In this document: piece after piece, positions 1 through 6,072 of the stretch | Layout of the letters: every line of letters begins with the position of its first letter | Numbering within the stretch: position 1 is the stretch's first letter | Program-made: the position numbers and the translations under genes | The notes under the pieces: model-generated | Told to the model about the DNA's origin: nothing | Database searches by the model: none | What the model saw: the letters and a program-made list of their open reading frames with translations, nothing else | From: CAVAWX01 sp963592385 | GTDB lineage: Bacteria; Actinomycetota; Coriobacteriia; Coriobacteriales; QAMH01 | Direction of reading: 5' to 3' | Length of the DNA stretch: 7,366 nt | Assembly (NCBI GenBank): GCA_963592385.1 | Contig: CAVAWX010000081.1 | Span: 1-7,366 of the forward strand

Positions 1-2
1 CG

Positions 3-25
3 TTGTGCCGCGCGAAGCGGCGCGA
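3..25 (+). other. Edge hairpin, role unknown
   Basis: A 9-bp stem can form between 3-11 and 17-25, with loop GCGAA and two G-U pairs at positions 4/24 and 6/22. No T-run follows on the + strand, so it does not look like an intrinsic terminator in that direction. It may be the tail of a feature lying to the left of the window. The rest of 1-129 shows no convincing promoter or gene. Confidence 0.3.
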
Positions 26-129
26 ATGTAGTACCATGGAGCGAGTTTTGCGGCGCGCCTCGCGCGTGTGCGCTGCACGTCGGGGCACCACCGGCGCTTT
101 CACCTGCCCGATAAACGAGAGGACCTGGT

Positions 130-870
130 ATGGAGACGAACGAATCGATTTGCAAGCTCAAGGTCGTGGGCACCGAGGACCACGCCGTCTTGGGCCAGAT
201 CAGCGGCCTGCGTGTCGACTGCGACAAGATGGTGGTCGATAACTACATCATCGACTCGGCCGAGGCCACGCACCGTCCGCTCGTCTTGCCGTTCAACTCC
301 GTCATCGCCGTGGGCGACGCCTTCGTCACGGTTCCCGGCCGCAAGGACTTCCTGCGCCCCGGCACCGAGGAAGAGGAGAAGGCCGTCGATGGCTACGACC
401 TCGTGGGCGCGCAGGTCTACTCGCGCACGGGCAACTCGCTCGGCAAGGTCACCGGCTACGAGTTCGACACGGTGTTCGGCACGGTCGAGGGCATCACGCT
501 CGACGACGGCTCGCACTACGCCGCCGCCGCCTTCCTGTTCTTCTCGCCCGAGTTCGTCTTCGTCGACGACGGCTCGCGCGACGCGGCCAGCCTGCGCGGC
601 GCGGAAAAGGAGCGCCGGGTGGACGAGGTGGAGAAGCGTGCCTACTCGAGCTACGGCACCGAGAGCGCCCCGCGCCCCGTCGAGTCCAGCTCCCTGTCCG
701 ATGAAGAGCGCGAGCTCGTGGGCGTGCTGCTCGACTCCGAGCTGACCGAAGACGTGGTCTCCGAGGACGGTGCGTTCCGCTGCACGAAGGGCACGAAGAT
801 CACCCAGGAAGTCGTCGCCCAGGCGCGCGAGCACGACGCGCTGCTGGCGCTTGCCATGAGCGTCGAGTAG
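130..870 (+). CDS. Tandem PRC-barrel domain protein
   Basis: A 246-aa soluble protein with no signal peptide or membrane segment. Two PRC-barrel-like repeats are visible. The first covers roughly residues 6-72 (VLGQISGLRVD, then VDNYIID and LPFNSVIAVGDAFVTV). The second covers roughly 88-147 (LVGAQVYSRTGNSLGKVTGYEFD, then VEGITLDDG and FVFVDD). A charged linker at about 155-195 leads to a C-terminal segment, residues 199-243, of the pattern ELTEDVV..DGAF...KGTKIT..VV..A..HDALLAL. PRC barrels are small beta-barrels found in RimM, photosynthetic reaction-centre H subunits and many prokaryotic proteins of unknown role, so the exact function is not known. The ATG at 130 is supported by GAGAGGA (117-123) six bases upstream. 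A probable terminator and a new promoter separate it from rimP, so it appears to be its own transcription unit. Confidence 0.85.
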   Translation: METNESICKLKVVGTEDHAVLGQISGLRVDCDKMVVDNYIIDSAEATHRPLVLPFNSVIAVGDAFVTVPGRKDFLRPGTEEEEKAVDGYDLVGAQVYSRTGNSLGKVTGYEFDTVFGTVEGITLDDGSHYAAAAFLFFSPEFVFVDDGSRDAASLRGAEKERRVDEVEKRAYSSYGTESAPRPVESSSLSDEERELVGVLLDSELTEDVVSEDGAFRCTKGTKITQEVVAQAREHDALLALAMSVE

Positions 871-941
871 GGCCTGCCCTCGCGCAGAGCCTTCTCGCGC
901 GGTGCCTCGTGCGGGCGCTTCCGCGGGCAATATAGGGGCGC

Positions 942-960
942 CCCTTTCGCGCGGAAAGGG
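942..960. other. Short hairpin after the PRC-barrel gene
   Basis: CCCTTTC (942-948) and GAAAGGG (954-960) form a perfect 7-bp stem with a 5-base loop. It overlaps the self-complementary GGGGCGCCCC at 935-944, so two alternative folds compete. No T-run follows on either side. It may stabilise the 3' end of the PRC-barrel transcript or may be chance in GC-rich DNA. Otherwise 871-977 contains nothing I recognise. Confidence 0.3.
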
Positions 961-977
961 CACACACCCCGGGATTC

Positions 978-1013
978 AGGCCGTTCGGAAGTCCTCTTCC
1001 GGGCGGCCTCTTT
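978..1013 (+). terminator. Probable intrinsic terminator of the PRC-barrel gene
   Basis: AGGCCG (978-983) pairs with CGGCCT (1004-1009), and GGAAG (987-991) pairs with CTTCC (996-1000). The three bases between the arms (TTC against GGG) also pair as two G-U and one C-G. The result is a 14-bp stem with a four-base TCCT loop. The following run is only C-TTT, a weak U-tract, so efficiency may be partial. It lies 107 bases after the PRC-barrel stop codon. Confidence 0.55.
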
Positions 1014-1039
1014 ACGAACGCGCGTTCAGCCACTACAAT
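1011..1039 (+). promoter_or_regulatory. Probable sigma70-type promoter of the rimP-nusA-infB operon
   Basis: A -35 box TTTACG (1011-1016, four of six consensus bases) and a -10 box TACAAT (1034-1039, five of six) are separated by exactly 17 bases. An A-rich stretch (ATAAAAAG) follows the -10. In such GC-rich DNA this is the best match in the intergenic region. Transcription should begin near 1046, leaving a leader of about 160 nt. The -35 box starts directly on the short T-run of the preceding terminator. Confidence 0.6.
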
Positions 1040-1158
1040 AAAAAGTCGCATTGCCTGCGCCCTGCGCTTCACCGCGCGGCGCACGTGCAGGCTTCCTTGG
1101 CGGAGGCCACGGCACGGCTTTCAAGCCGCCGGGTGCGACAGATGACCGTTTTCATCGA

Positions 1159-1190
1159 GAAAGTGGGCATTGACCCGCTTTCTTTGCGTT
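1159..1190 (+). terminator. Terminator-like hairpin just before rimP (possible attenuator)
   Basis: GAAAGTGGG (1159-1167) pairs with CCCGCTTTC (1174-1182) in a 9-bp stem with one G-U pair and a six-base loop. It is followed by TTTGCGTTT (1182-1190, overlapping the last stem base's neighbour), a T-rich but interrupted tract. It ends 12 bases before the rimP Shine-Dalgarno. CTTTC (1178-1182) could instead pair with GAAAG (1194-1198), which would mask part of that ribosome site, so the two folds are mutually exclusive. Confidence 0.4.
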
Positions 1191-1194
1191 TGGG

Positions 1195-1200
1195 AAAGGA
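1195..1200 (+). promoter_or_regulatory. Ribosome binding site that decides the rimP start
   Basis: AAAGGA sits seven bases before GTG 1208. The in-frame ATG at 1142 has no comparable site: only a GGGTG-like stretch precedes it. This favours the GTG as the translation start. Confidence 0.7.
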
Positions 1201-1207
1201 TGTGCAG

Positions 1208-1759
1208 GTGGCGAACAAGGCCGACAAGATGATCGAGCTGCTCGAGCCCATGGCGGATGCCCACGGCCTCGACCTGGTCGACGTCGAGGTGGCCGGCACG
1301 CGCAAAAACCCCATCTTGCGCGTCTTCCTCGACATGCCCGAAGGCGGCATCACCCTCGACGATTTGGCCGAGGCCCAAGAATGGGTGGACGCCGCCGTCG
1401 AAGAGCTCGACCCCTTCCCGGACGGCTACACGCTGGAGGTGTCGTCTCCCGGCATCGACCGCCCTCTGCGCCGCCCGGCCGACTTCACGCGTTTCGCCGG
1501 CCAGCGCTGCAAGGTGCAGCTGAAGCCGGGCGAGGCCCGCGCGAACTTCACGGGACAACTCAAGGGGATGGATGGAGACGACGTGCTCGTCGAAGACGAC
1601 GAGGGCGCCTGCCACCGCCTGCCCCTTGCACGCATAAGAAAGGCGCACACGATCGGCGAGGTCGATTTCTCCGCACGCGCCGCCGAAGACGACGGCGGCA
1701 GCGCCAGCGGTGAAGGCGACGGCGAAAGCGACGCCGCGTCCGGCGCGACAACCGAATAG
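1208..1759 (+). CDS. rimP: Ribosome maturation factor RimP
   Basis: RimP (DUF150 family) binds the 30S subunit and is needed for its late maturation, around the S12 region. From GTG 1208 the protein is 183 aa. The N-terminal domain (about 5-80) contains LLEPMADAHGLDLVDVEV and LRVFLDMPEGGITLDD. The hallmark LEVSSPGIDRPL lies at 76-87. The C-terminal SH3-like barrel covers about 90-155. A Gly/Ser/Asp/Glu-rich tail (158-183) extends past the usual domain end. Starting at 1208 puts the first helix at the same distance from the start as in E. coli RimP. An ATG at 1142 would add 22 residues that do not resemble the family and would translate the leader hairpin. nusA begins 21 bases after the stop, as expected for the classic rimP-nusA-infB order. 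Confidence 0.93.
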   Translation: MANKADKMIELLEPMADAHGLDLVDVEVAGTRKNPILRVFLDMPEGGITLDDLAEAQEWVDAAVEELDPFPDGYTLEVSSPGIDRPLRRPADFTRFAGQRCKVQLKPGEARANFTGQLKGMDGDDVLVEDDEGACHRLPLARIRKAHTIGEVDFSARAAEDDGGSASGEGDGESDAASGATTE

Positions 1760-1780
1760 GGAAAAGGAGTTTCACGCATC

Positions 1781-3139
1781 ATGGCACAAGAAGAGACAAG
1801 CGCACCGTCCGAGCTGATCTTGGCCCTCCAAGAGCTGGCGAAGGTGCACGGCATCGACGAGTTCATCATCCTCGACCGCCTGGAAGAGGCGCTGTCGGAG
1901 ACCTACACCCGCGCCCTCAAGCTCGACTGGGACGCGCGCGCGACCATCGACCGCGAGACGGGCCGCATCTACGTCTACGAGATGGTGGGCGTGGGCGAGG
2001 AAGACCCCGAGACGGGCGACTACCCCGACTACGAGATGCAAGACGTCACCCCCGACGACGCGAGCCGCATCGCCGCGCAGACGGCCAAGCGCGTGATCAA
2101 CGAGATCGTGCGCGACGCCGCCCGCATGAACATCTACAAGGAGTTCGCCAGCCGCAAAGGCGAGCTGATCACCGGCACGGTCTTGCAGTCCACCAAGGAC
2201 TTCACCATCGTGAAGATCCGCGACGGCGTGGAGGCCGAGCTGCCGCACTACGGCTCGCGCCGCTTCGCCGACTCGGACCGCCCGGCCAACGAGAAGCCGG
2301 CCGGCGAGTACTACCAGCACAACCAGCGCATCAAGGCCGTCATCATCGACGTGCGCGACCCGAGCGCCGCCCACGAGACGGCCGACGGCAAGCGCCAGTC
2401 GCGCAACGAGGCGTCGCGTCCGACCATCGTCGTCTCGCGCACGCACCCCGACCTGATCCGCCGCCTGCTCGAGCTGGAAGTCCCCGAGATCTACGACGGC
2501 GTGGTCGAGGTGAAGTCCATCGCCCGCGAGGCCGGCGCGCGCTCCAAGATCGCCGTGGCCAGCCGCGAGTCCAACCTGGACCCGGTGGGCGCCTGCGTGG
2601 GCCCCAAGGGCAGCCGCATCCGCATGGTGGTGGGCGAGCTGCGCGGCGAGCGCATCGACGTCATCCAGTGGAGCGAGGACCCGTCGGTGTTCGTGGCCAA
2701 CGCGCTGTCGCCGGCGAAGGTCTCCGACGTGCTCATCGACGAGGACACGCAGTACGCCACCGTCGTCGTCCCCGACGACCAGCTCTCGCTTGCCATCGGC
2801 AAGGAGGGGCAGAACGCGCGCCTGGCCGCGCACCTCACGGGCTGGCACATCGACATCAAGGCCGCGAGCCTTCTGGGCAGCGGCGGCCTTGCGGTGGGCT
2901 CGCTCATCGACGACGAGGAAGACGAGGAAACGGTCGAGGGCGCGGATGCGCAGTGCGCCTACGTCGGCGAGTCCGGCGTGCGCTGCCGCAACCACGCGCG
3001 TCCCGGCTCGCGCTTCTGCGGCGTGCACCAGGGCGCCGAGGAGGACGCGGACGTGGCGGCGGACGCGGCTGCGGGTGAAGCGGGCGCGGACGCTGTCGAT
3101 GCAGTCGAAGCAGCCGCCGACGAGGACTCCCTGATCTAG
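1781..3139 (+). CDS. nusA: Transcription termination/antitermination factor NusA
   Basis: NusA binds RNA polymerase and nascent RNA, modulating pausing, termination and antitermination. The 452-aa product has the RNAP-binding N-terminal domain (about 8-122), an S1 domain (about 126-220), and two KH domains with loops GPKG (274-277) and GKEG (340-343). The family signatures SRTHPDLIRRLLELEVPEIYDG (219-240) and VKSIAREAGARSKIAV (244-259) are clear. The S1-KH1 linker holds an insertion (about 194-213). After KH2 an extension runs from about 375: an acidic stretch, then a Cys/His module (C392, C402, H405, C413, H416), then an Ala/Asp/Glu tail. It is thus longer than NusA proteins that stop after KH2, and it lacks the E. 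coli-type AR repeats. AGGAG (1765-1769) precedes ATG 1781 by 11 bases. Confidence 0.96.
   Translation: MAQEETSAPSELILALQELAKVHGIDEFIILDRLEEALSETYTRALKLDWDARATIDRETGRIYVYEMVGVGEEDPETGDYPDYEMQDVTPDDASRIAAQTAKRVINEIVRDAARMNIYKEFASRKGELITGTVLQSTKDFTIVKIRDGVEAELPHYGSRRFADSDRPANEKPAGEYYQHNQRIKAVIIDVRDPSAAHETADGKRQSRNEASRPTIVVSRTHPDLIRRLLELEVPEIYDGVVEVKSIAREAGARSKIAVASRESNLDPVGACVGPKGSRIRMVVGELRGERIDVIQWSEDPSVFVANALSPAKVSDVLIDEDTQYATVVVPDDQLSLAIGKEGQNARLAAHLTGWHIDIKAASLLGSGGLAVGSLIDDEEDEETVEGADAQCAYVGESGVRCRNHARPGSRFCGVHQGAEEDADVAADAAAGEAGADAVDAVEAAADEDSLI
2954..3028 (+). other. Putative zinc-binding module in the NusA C-terminus
   Basis: These codons encode NusA residues 392-416. The spacing is C-x9-C-x2-H-x7-C-x2-H, with glycines and an aromatic residue before the third Cys (SRFCGVH). 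This resembles small C-C-C-H modules seen in various bacterial and phage proteins, of the pattern C..G..C...A.PG..FC..H. Metal binding is inferred from spacing only. Flanking sequence is strongly acidic on both sides, which suggests an independently folded appendage on a flexible linker. Confidence 0.6.
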
Positions 3140-3192
3140 GGCGTTTCACGCAGGCGACGAGGCGCAGGTAAGAGAAGCGGGCGAAGACGGAC

Positions 3193-3543
3193 ATGGCGCA
3201 GGCAGGACATACGGGCATGGTGAACGGGGCGGGCACGCGCCGCGCGCCGCATGCCATACGCGTCCGCACCTGCATCGCGTGCCGCAAGCGCGCGGGCAAG
3301 CACGAGCTGTGCCGCGTGGTCCGCACGCCCGCCGGCGCCGTCGAGCTGGACATCTCCGGCAAGGCCCCCGGCCGTGGCGCCTACGTGTGCTACGAGGGGG
3401 AGTGTTTTTCCAACGCATGCAAGCGCCGCCTCTTTCCGGCGCGCTTGAAGTGCAAGATAGACAAGGCGTGCTACGAGCGCCTCGAGAGCAGTTTTGCCGC
3501 AGCATGTGCGCGACGCCGCACGCGGCAGGTAGGGATGGTGTAA
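3193..3543 (+). CDS. ylxR: YlxR/RnpM family RNA-associated protein (DUF448)
   Basis: A 116-aa basic protein with the family signatures RTCIACRKR (25-33), LCRVVRTPAGAVELD (39-53) and GKAPGRGAYVC (56-66), then C71 and the A-C-K-R-R segment (75-79). The family is a small alpha/beta fold, usually encoded between nusA and infB, with an RNA-binding surface. The B. subtilis homologue has been reported to modulate RNase P. Nine cysteines are present, more than I would expect, including C27 and C30 in the CxxC pair. The start is uncertain. ATG 3193 has only a weak GAAG upstream, while in-frame ATG 3217 (108 aa) has AGGA at 3204-3207, nine bases away, and would still keep the whole domain. The stop is three bases from the infB ATG, so translation is probably coupled. 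No L7Ae-like ylxQ gene lies between ylxR and infB, unlike in Bacillus. Confidence 0.9.
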   Translation: MAQAGHTGMVNGAGTRRAPHAIRVRTCIACRKRAGKHELCRVVRTPAGAVELDISGKAPGRGAYVCYEGECFSNACKRRLFPARLKCKIDKACYERLESSFAAACARRRTRQVGMV

Positions 3544-3546
3544 GAC

Positions 3547-6069
3547 ATGGCAGGTATGCGCGTACACGAGTTGGCCAAAGAGTTCGGGATGACCTCCAAG
3601 GAGCTTTTGGCGAAGCTTGCGGAGATGAAGATCCCAGCCAAGAACCACGCGTCGACGCTGGTCGAGGCCTATGTGGACAAGATCCGCAAGCAGCTCGGCC
3701 CGGAGCTCGAGGCCAGGAAGGCGGCGCTTGAGGAAGAGGAGAAGGCGCGCGAGGAGGCCGAGAAGGCCCGCGCCGAGGAGGCCAAGCGCAAGGCCGAGGC
3801 CGCGCACAAGGCCGCCGTGGAAAAGGAGCGCCGCCGCCGCGCCGAGGAGAAGAAGGCCGCCGAGGAAGAGCAGGCCGCCAAGGAGGCCGAGGAGAAGAAG
3901 GCCGCCGAGGAGGAGAAGAAGGCGGCTCCCAAGAAGCCGTCGGTCTTCGACGGGCTGCTCAGCCAGATCGCGGCCGAGAACAACCGACTTTCCGCGGAGC
4001 GCGCGCAAAAGGAGGCGGAGCGCCGCTCGCGCATCGGCCAGACGCCCGCCGCGGCAGACTCCCCCTACAAGCAGCACGGCAAGAAGAAGCGCGGGCGCGG
4101 CGCCGAGGTCGATTCGCGTTCCGAGGACGACCGCTACCGCCAGATGGCCCACGCGGCCGAGCAGCTGCAGCGCGACAAGGTGCTCGAAGAGGCCCGCGCG
4201 TCCATCGCAGAGGCCCAAGGCCAGCCCACCGGCAGGCGCAAGAAGCGCAAGGAGCGCCGCGAGGAGGAGCGCCGCCGCCGCGAGGAGGAAGAGGCGATCA
4301 AGCAGGCCGAGATCACGGGCGTGCCCGTGGGCACCGTGCAGGTGGCCTCGGGCGTCACGGTGGGCGAGTTCGCCGAGGCGCTCGGCGTGCCCGGCAACGA
4401 GATCGTCAAGCGGCTCTTCCTGCTGGGCCAGCCCCTCACCCTCACCCAGACCATGAGCGACGACCTCGTCGAGCTGATCGCGGTGGACATGGAGCGCGAG
4501 GTGCACGTCGTCTCCCAGGAAGAGGAGATGTCCTTCAGGTTCCACGACGACGAGGCCGACCTCAAGGGCCGCCCGCCCGTCGTCACCGTCATGGGCCATG
4601 TCGACCACGGCAAGACCTCGCTGCTCGACGCCATACGCCACACGGGCGTGGCCGAGGGCGAGGCCGGCGGCATCACCCAGGCCATCGGCGCGTCGGTCGT
4701 CCACATCAACGGCAAGCAGATCACCTTCGTCGACACGCCCGGCCACGAGGCCTTCGCGGCCATGCGCGCGCGCGGCGCCCAGGTCACCGACGTCATCGTG
4801 CTGGTCGTGGCCGCCGACGACGGCGTCATGCCGCAGACCATCGAGTCCATCGACCACGCGAACGCGGCCGGCGTGCCCGTCGTCGTGGCCGTGAACAAGA
4901 TAGACAAGCCCGGCGCGAACCCCGACAGGGTGAAAAACGAGCTGGTCGAGCACGGCATCGTCCCCGAGGACTGGGGCGGCAAGAACATGTTCGTCGAGGT
5001 CTCTGCCAAGCAGAACAAAAACATCGACGAGCTGCTCGAGACCATCATCTTGCAGGCCGAGGTCCTGGAGCTGAAGGCCAACCCGGACGCGCCGGCCTCC
5101 GGTTTCGTCATCGAGGCGAACCTGGACAAGGGGCGCGGGCCGGTGGCCACGGTCATCGTGCAGCGCGGCACCCTGCGCGTGGGCGACACCCTCGTGGCGG
5201 GCACCCACTACGGCCGCGTGCGCGCGCTCATCAACCCCCTGGGCGAGACCGTCGCCGAGGCCAAGCCCTCCGACCCGGTCGAGATCTTGGGCCTGAACGG
5301 CGTGTGCAGCGCCGGCGACGAGTTCGCGGTGTTCGAGGATGAATCCGAGGCGCGCGCCCTTGCCTCCGAGCGCGAGATGAAGCAGCGCCTGAAGGCGCAG
5401 GAGCGCGGGCACGTCAGCCTGGAGAACCTCTTCGAGCGCATGGAGGCCGACAAGCTCTCCGAGCTCGACCTCATCATCAAGGCCGACACGGTGGGCTCGA
5501 TCGAGGCCCTGCAAGGCCAGCTCGACAAGATGGACCAAAGCGAGGTCCGCATCAACGTCATCCACTCGGCGGTCGGCGGCATCACCACCACCGACGTCAA
5601 CTTCGCGGCCGGCTCGGACGCCATCATCATCGGCTTCAACGTGCGCCCGCAGCCGGGCGTGCGCCAGATGGCCGAGCGCGAGAAGGTCGACATCCGCCTC
5701 TACCGCATCATCTACCAGGCTATCGACGACATCAACGCCGCGCGCGTCGGCCTGCTCGCCCCCGAGGAAGTCGAGGTCGACACGGGCACGGCGCAGGTGC
5801 GCGAGCTGTTCAAGGTGCCCAAGGCCGGCACCGTCGCGGGCTGCCTGGTCGACGAGGGCGTCATCTCGCGCAGCGACCACGTGCGCGTGGTGCGCGACGG
5901 CGTCATCGTCCACGACGGCTCCGTCTCCTCGATGCGCCACTACCGCGACGACGTGGACGAGGTGCGCGCGGGCACGGAATGCGGCATCGGTATCGCGGAC
6001 TTCCAGGACGTGCACGTGGGCGACCGCATCGAGGGCTACCGCATCGACCAGGTCGCGCGCAAGGAGTAG
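3547..6069 (+). CDS. infB: Translation initiation factor IF-2
   Basis: IF2 is the GTPase that delivers fMet-tRNA to the 30S P site and promotes 50S joining. The 840-aa product has an N-terminal IF2N domain (about 4-54, VHELAKEFGMTSKELL), a highly charged Glu/Lys/Arg/Ala helical linker (55-250), and a second IF2N domain (about 262-318). The GTPase domain has G1 GHVDHGKT (350-357), G2 GGITQAIGA (374-382), G3 DTPGH (396-400), G4 NKID (450-453) and G5 SAK (486-488). Domain II (about 515-600), domain III (about 620-730) and the fMet-tRNA-binding C-terminal barrel (about 740-836) follow. All GTPase motifs are intact. ATG 3547 is chosen because AGGGA (3531-3535) lies 11 bases upstream. ATG 3556 would lose three residues and has a ribosome site placed too close. 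rbfA starts three bases after the stop. Confidence 0.97.
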   Translation: MAGMRVHELAKEFGMTSKELLAKLAEMKIPAKNHASTLVEAYVDKIRKQLGPELEARKAALEEEEKAREEAEKARAEEAKRKAEAAHKAAVEKERRRRAEEKKAAEEEQAAKEAEEKKAAEEEKKAAPKKPSVFDGLLSQIAAENNRLSAERAQKEAERRSRIGQTPAAADSPYKQHGKKKRGRGAEVDSRSEDDRYRQMAHAAEQLQRDKVLEEARASIAEAQGQPTGRRKKRKERREEERRRREEEEAIKQAEITGVPVGTVQVASGVTVGEFAEALGVPGNEIVKRLFLLGQPLTLTQTMSDDLVELIAVDMEREVHVVSQEEEMSFRFHDDEADLKGRPPVVTVMGHVDHGKTSLLDAIRHTGVAEGEAGGITQAIGASVVHINGKQITFVDTPGHEAFAAMRARGAQVTDVIVLVVAADDGVMPQTIESIDHANAAGVPVVVAVNKIDKPGANPDRVKNELVEHGIVPEDWGGKNMFVEVSAKQNKNIDELLETIILQAEVLELKANPDAPASGFVIEANLDKGRGPVATVIVQRGTLRVGDTLVAGTHYGRVRALINPLGETVAEAKPSDPVEILGLNGVCSAGDEFAVFEDESEARALASEREMKQRLKAQERGHVSLENLFERMEADKLSELDLIIKADTVGSIEALQGQLDKMDQSEVRINVIHSAVGGITTTDVNFAAGSDAIIIGFNVRPQPGVRQMAEREKVDIRLYRIIYQAIDDINAARVGLLAPEEVEVDTGTAQVRELFKVPKAGTVAGCLVDEGVISRSDHVRVVRDGVIVHDGSVSSMRHYRDDVDEVRAGTECGIGIADFQDVHVGDRIEGYRIDQVARKE
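3841..3911 (+). repeat. Direct repeat in the IF2 linker coding sequence
   Basis: A 26-base segment at 3841-3866 recurs identically at 3886-3911, an offset of 45 bases. Each copy encodes AEEKKAAEE (starting at IF2 residues 99 and 114), so the unit is 15 residues, in frame. It lies in the charged helical linker between the two IF2N domains, where length variation is tolerated. Confidence 0.9.
6061..6066 (+). promoter_or_regulatory. rbfA ribosome binding site inside the infB 3' end
   Basis: AAGGAG forms the last two sense codons of infB (Lys-Glu) and stands six bases before the rbfA ATG at 6073. The same bases thus serve both genes, which points to translational coupling. Confidence 0.8.
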
Positions 6070-6072
6070 TGC

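Larger units (their letters stand above)
1046..1207 (+). promoter_or_regulatory. Structured 5' leader of rimP
   Basis: The inferred leader runs from the predicted transcription start to the rimP GTG. Its first element is a stem-loop at 1053-1092: an 8-bp outer stem (GCCTGCGC with GTGCAGGC, one G-U) and a 5-bp inner stem (TGCGC 1063-1067 with GCGCA 1079-1083), followed by TTCCTT. A small CGGC/GCCG hairpin sits at 1115-1128. A third, terminator-like hairpin lies at 1159-1182. I do not recognise a known riboswitch, T-box or tRNA. Leader-level control of this operon is known in E. coli, where NusA affects its own operon, but whether that applies here is inference. Confidence 0.4.

Noticed and set aside
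3..37. Promoter for the PRC-barrel gene using TTGTGC (3-8) and TAGTAC or TACCAT (29-37)
   Set aside because: Spacing is 20 bases or more and the -10 matches are weak. The real promoter may lie left of the window.
929..957. Minus-strand promoter with -10 TATATT (929-934)
   Set aside because: The matching -35 region (TTTCCG) is poor, and no minus-strand gene follows; it would only run antisense into the PRC-barrel gene.
1093..1140. tRNA-like anticodon stem-loop around CGGCTTTCAAGCCG, since E. coli has a tRNA gene upstream of rimP
   Set aside because: The loop is six bases, no acceptor stem, T-arm or GTTCGA motif can be found around it, so no tRNA gene is supported.
902..1141. Possible long N-terminal extension of RimP from GTG 902
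   Set aside because: The translated stretch spans the terminator, the promoter and the leader stem-loop, has no family resemblance, and no good ribosome site.
1772..3028. A 418-codon minus-strand open frame opposite nusA
   Set aside because: Same compositional shadow: low-complexity His/Val/Ala/Asp/Arg protein with no recognisable motif, while the + strand encodes a clear NusA.
1769..3152. GTTTCACGCA occurs just before nusA (1769-1778) and just after it (3143-3152); the first eight bases match half of a ParB parS site
   Set aside because: Neither copy has the second palindromic half. Two 10-base matches flanking one gene are intriguing but too short to claim a binding site or repeat element.
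3537..3549. A hidden ylxQ (L7Ae-like) gene between ylxR and infB
   Set aside because: There are only three bases between the ylxR stop and the infB start, so the gene is absent here.
3136..6015. A 959-codon open frame on the minus strand opposite infB
   Set aside because: It is repetitive in His, Val, Asp, Leu and Ala, the typical mirror of a GC-rich gene with C/G third positions. infB on the + strand has full domain evidence.
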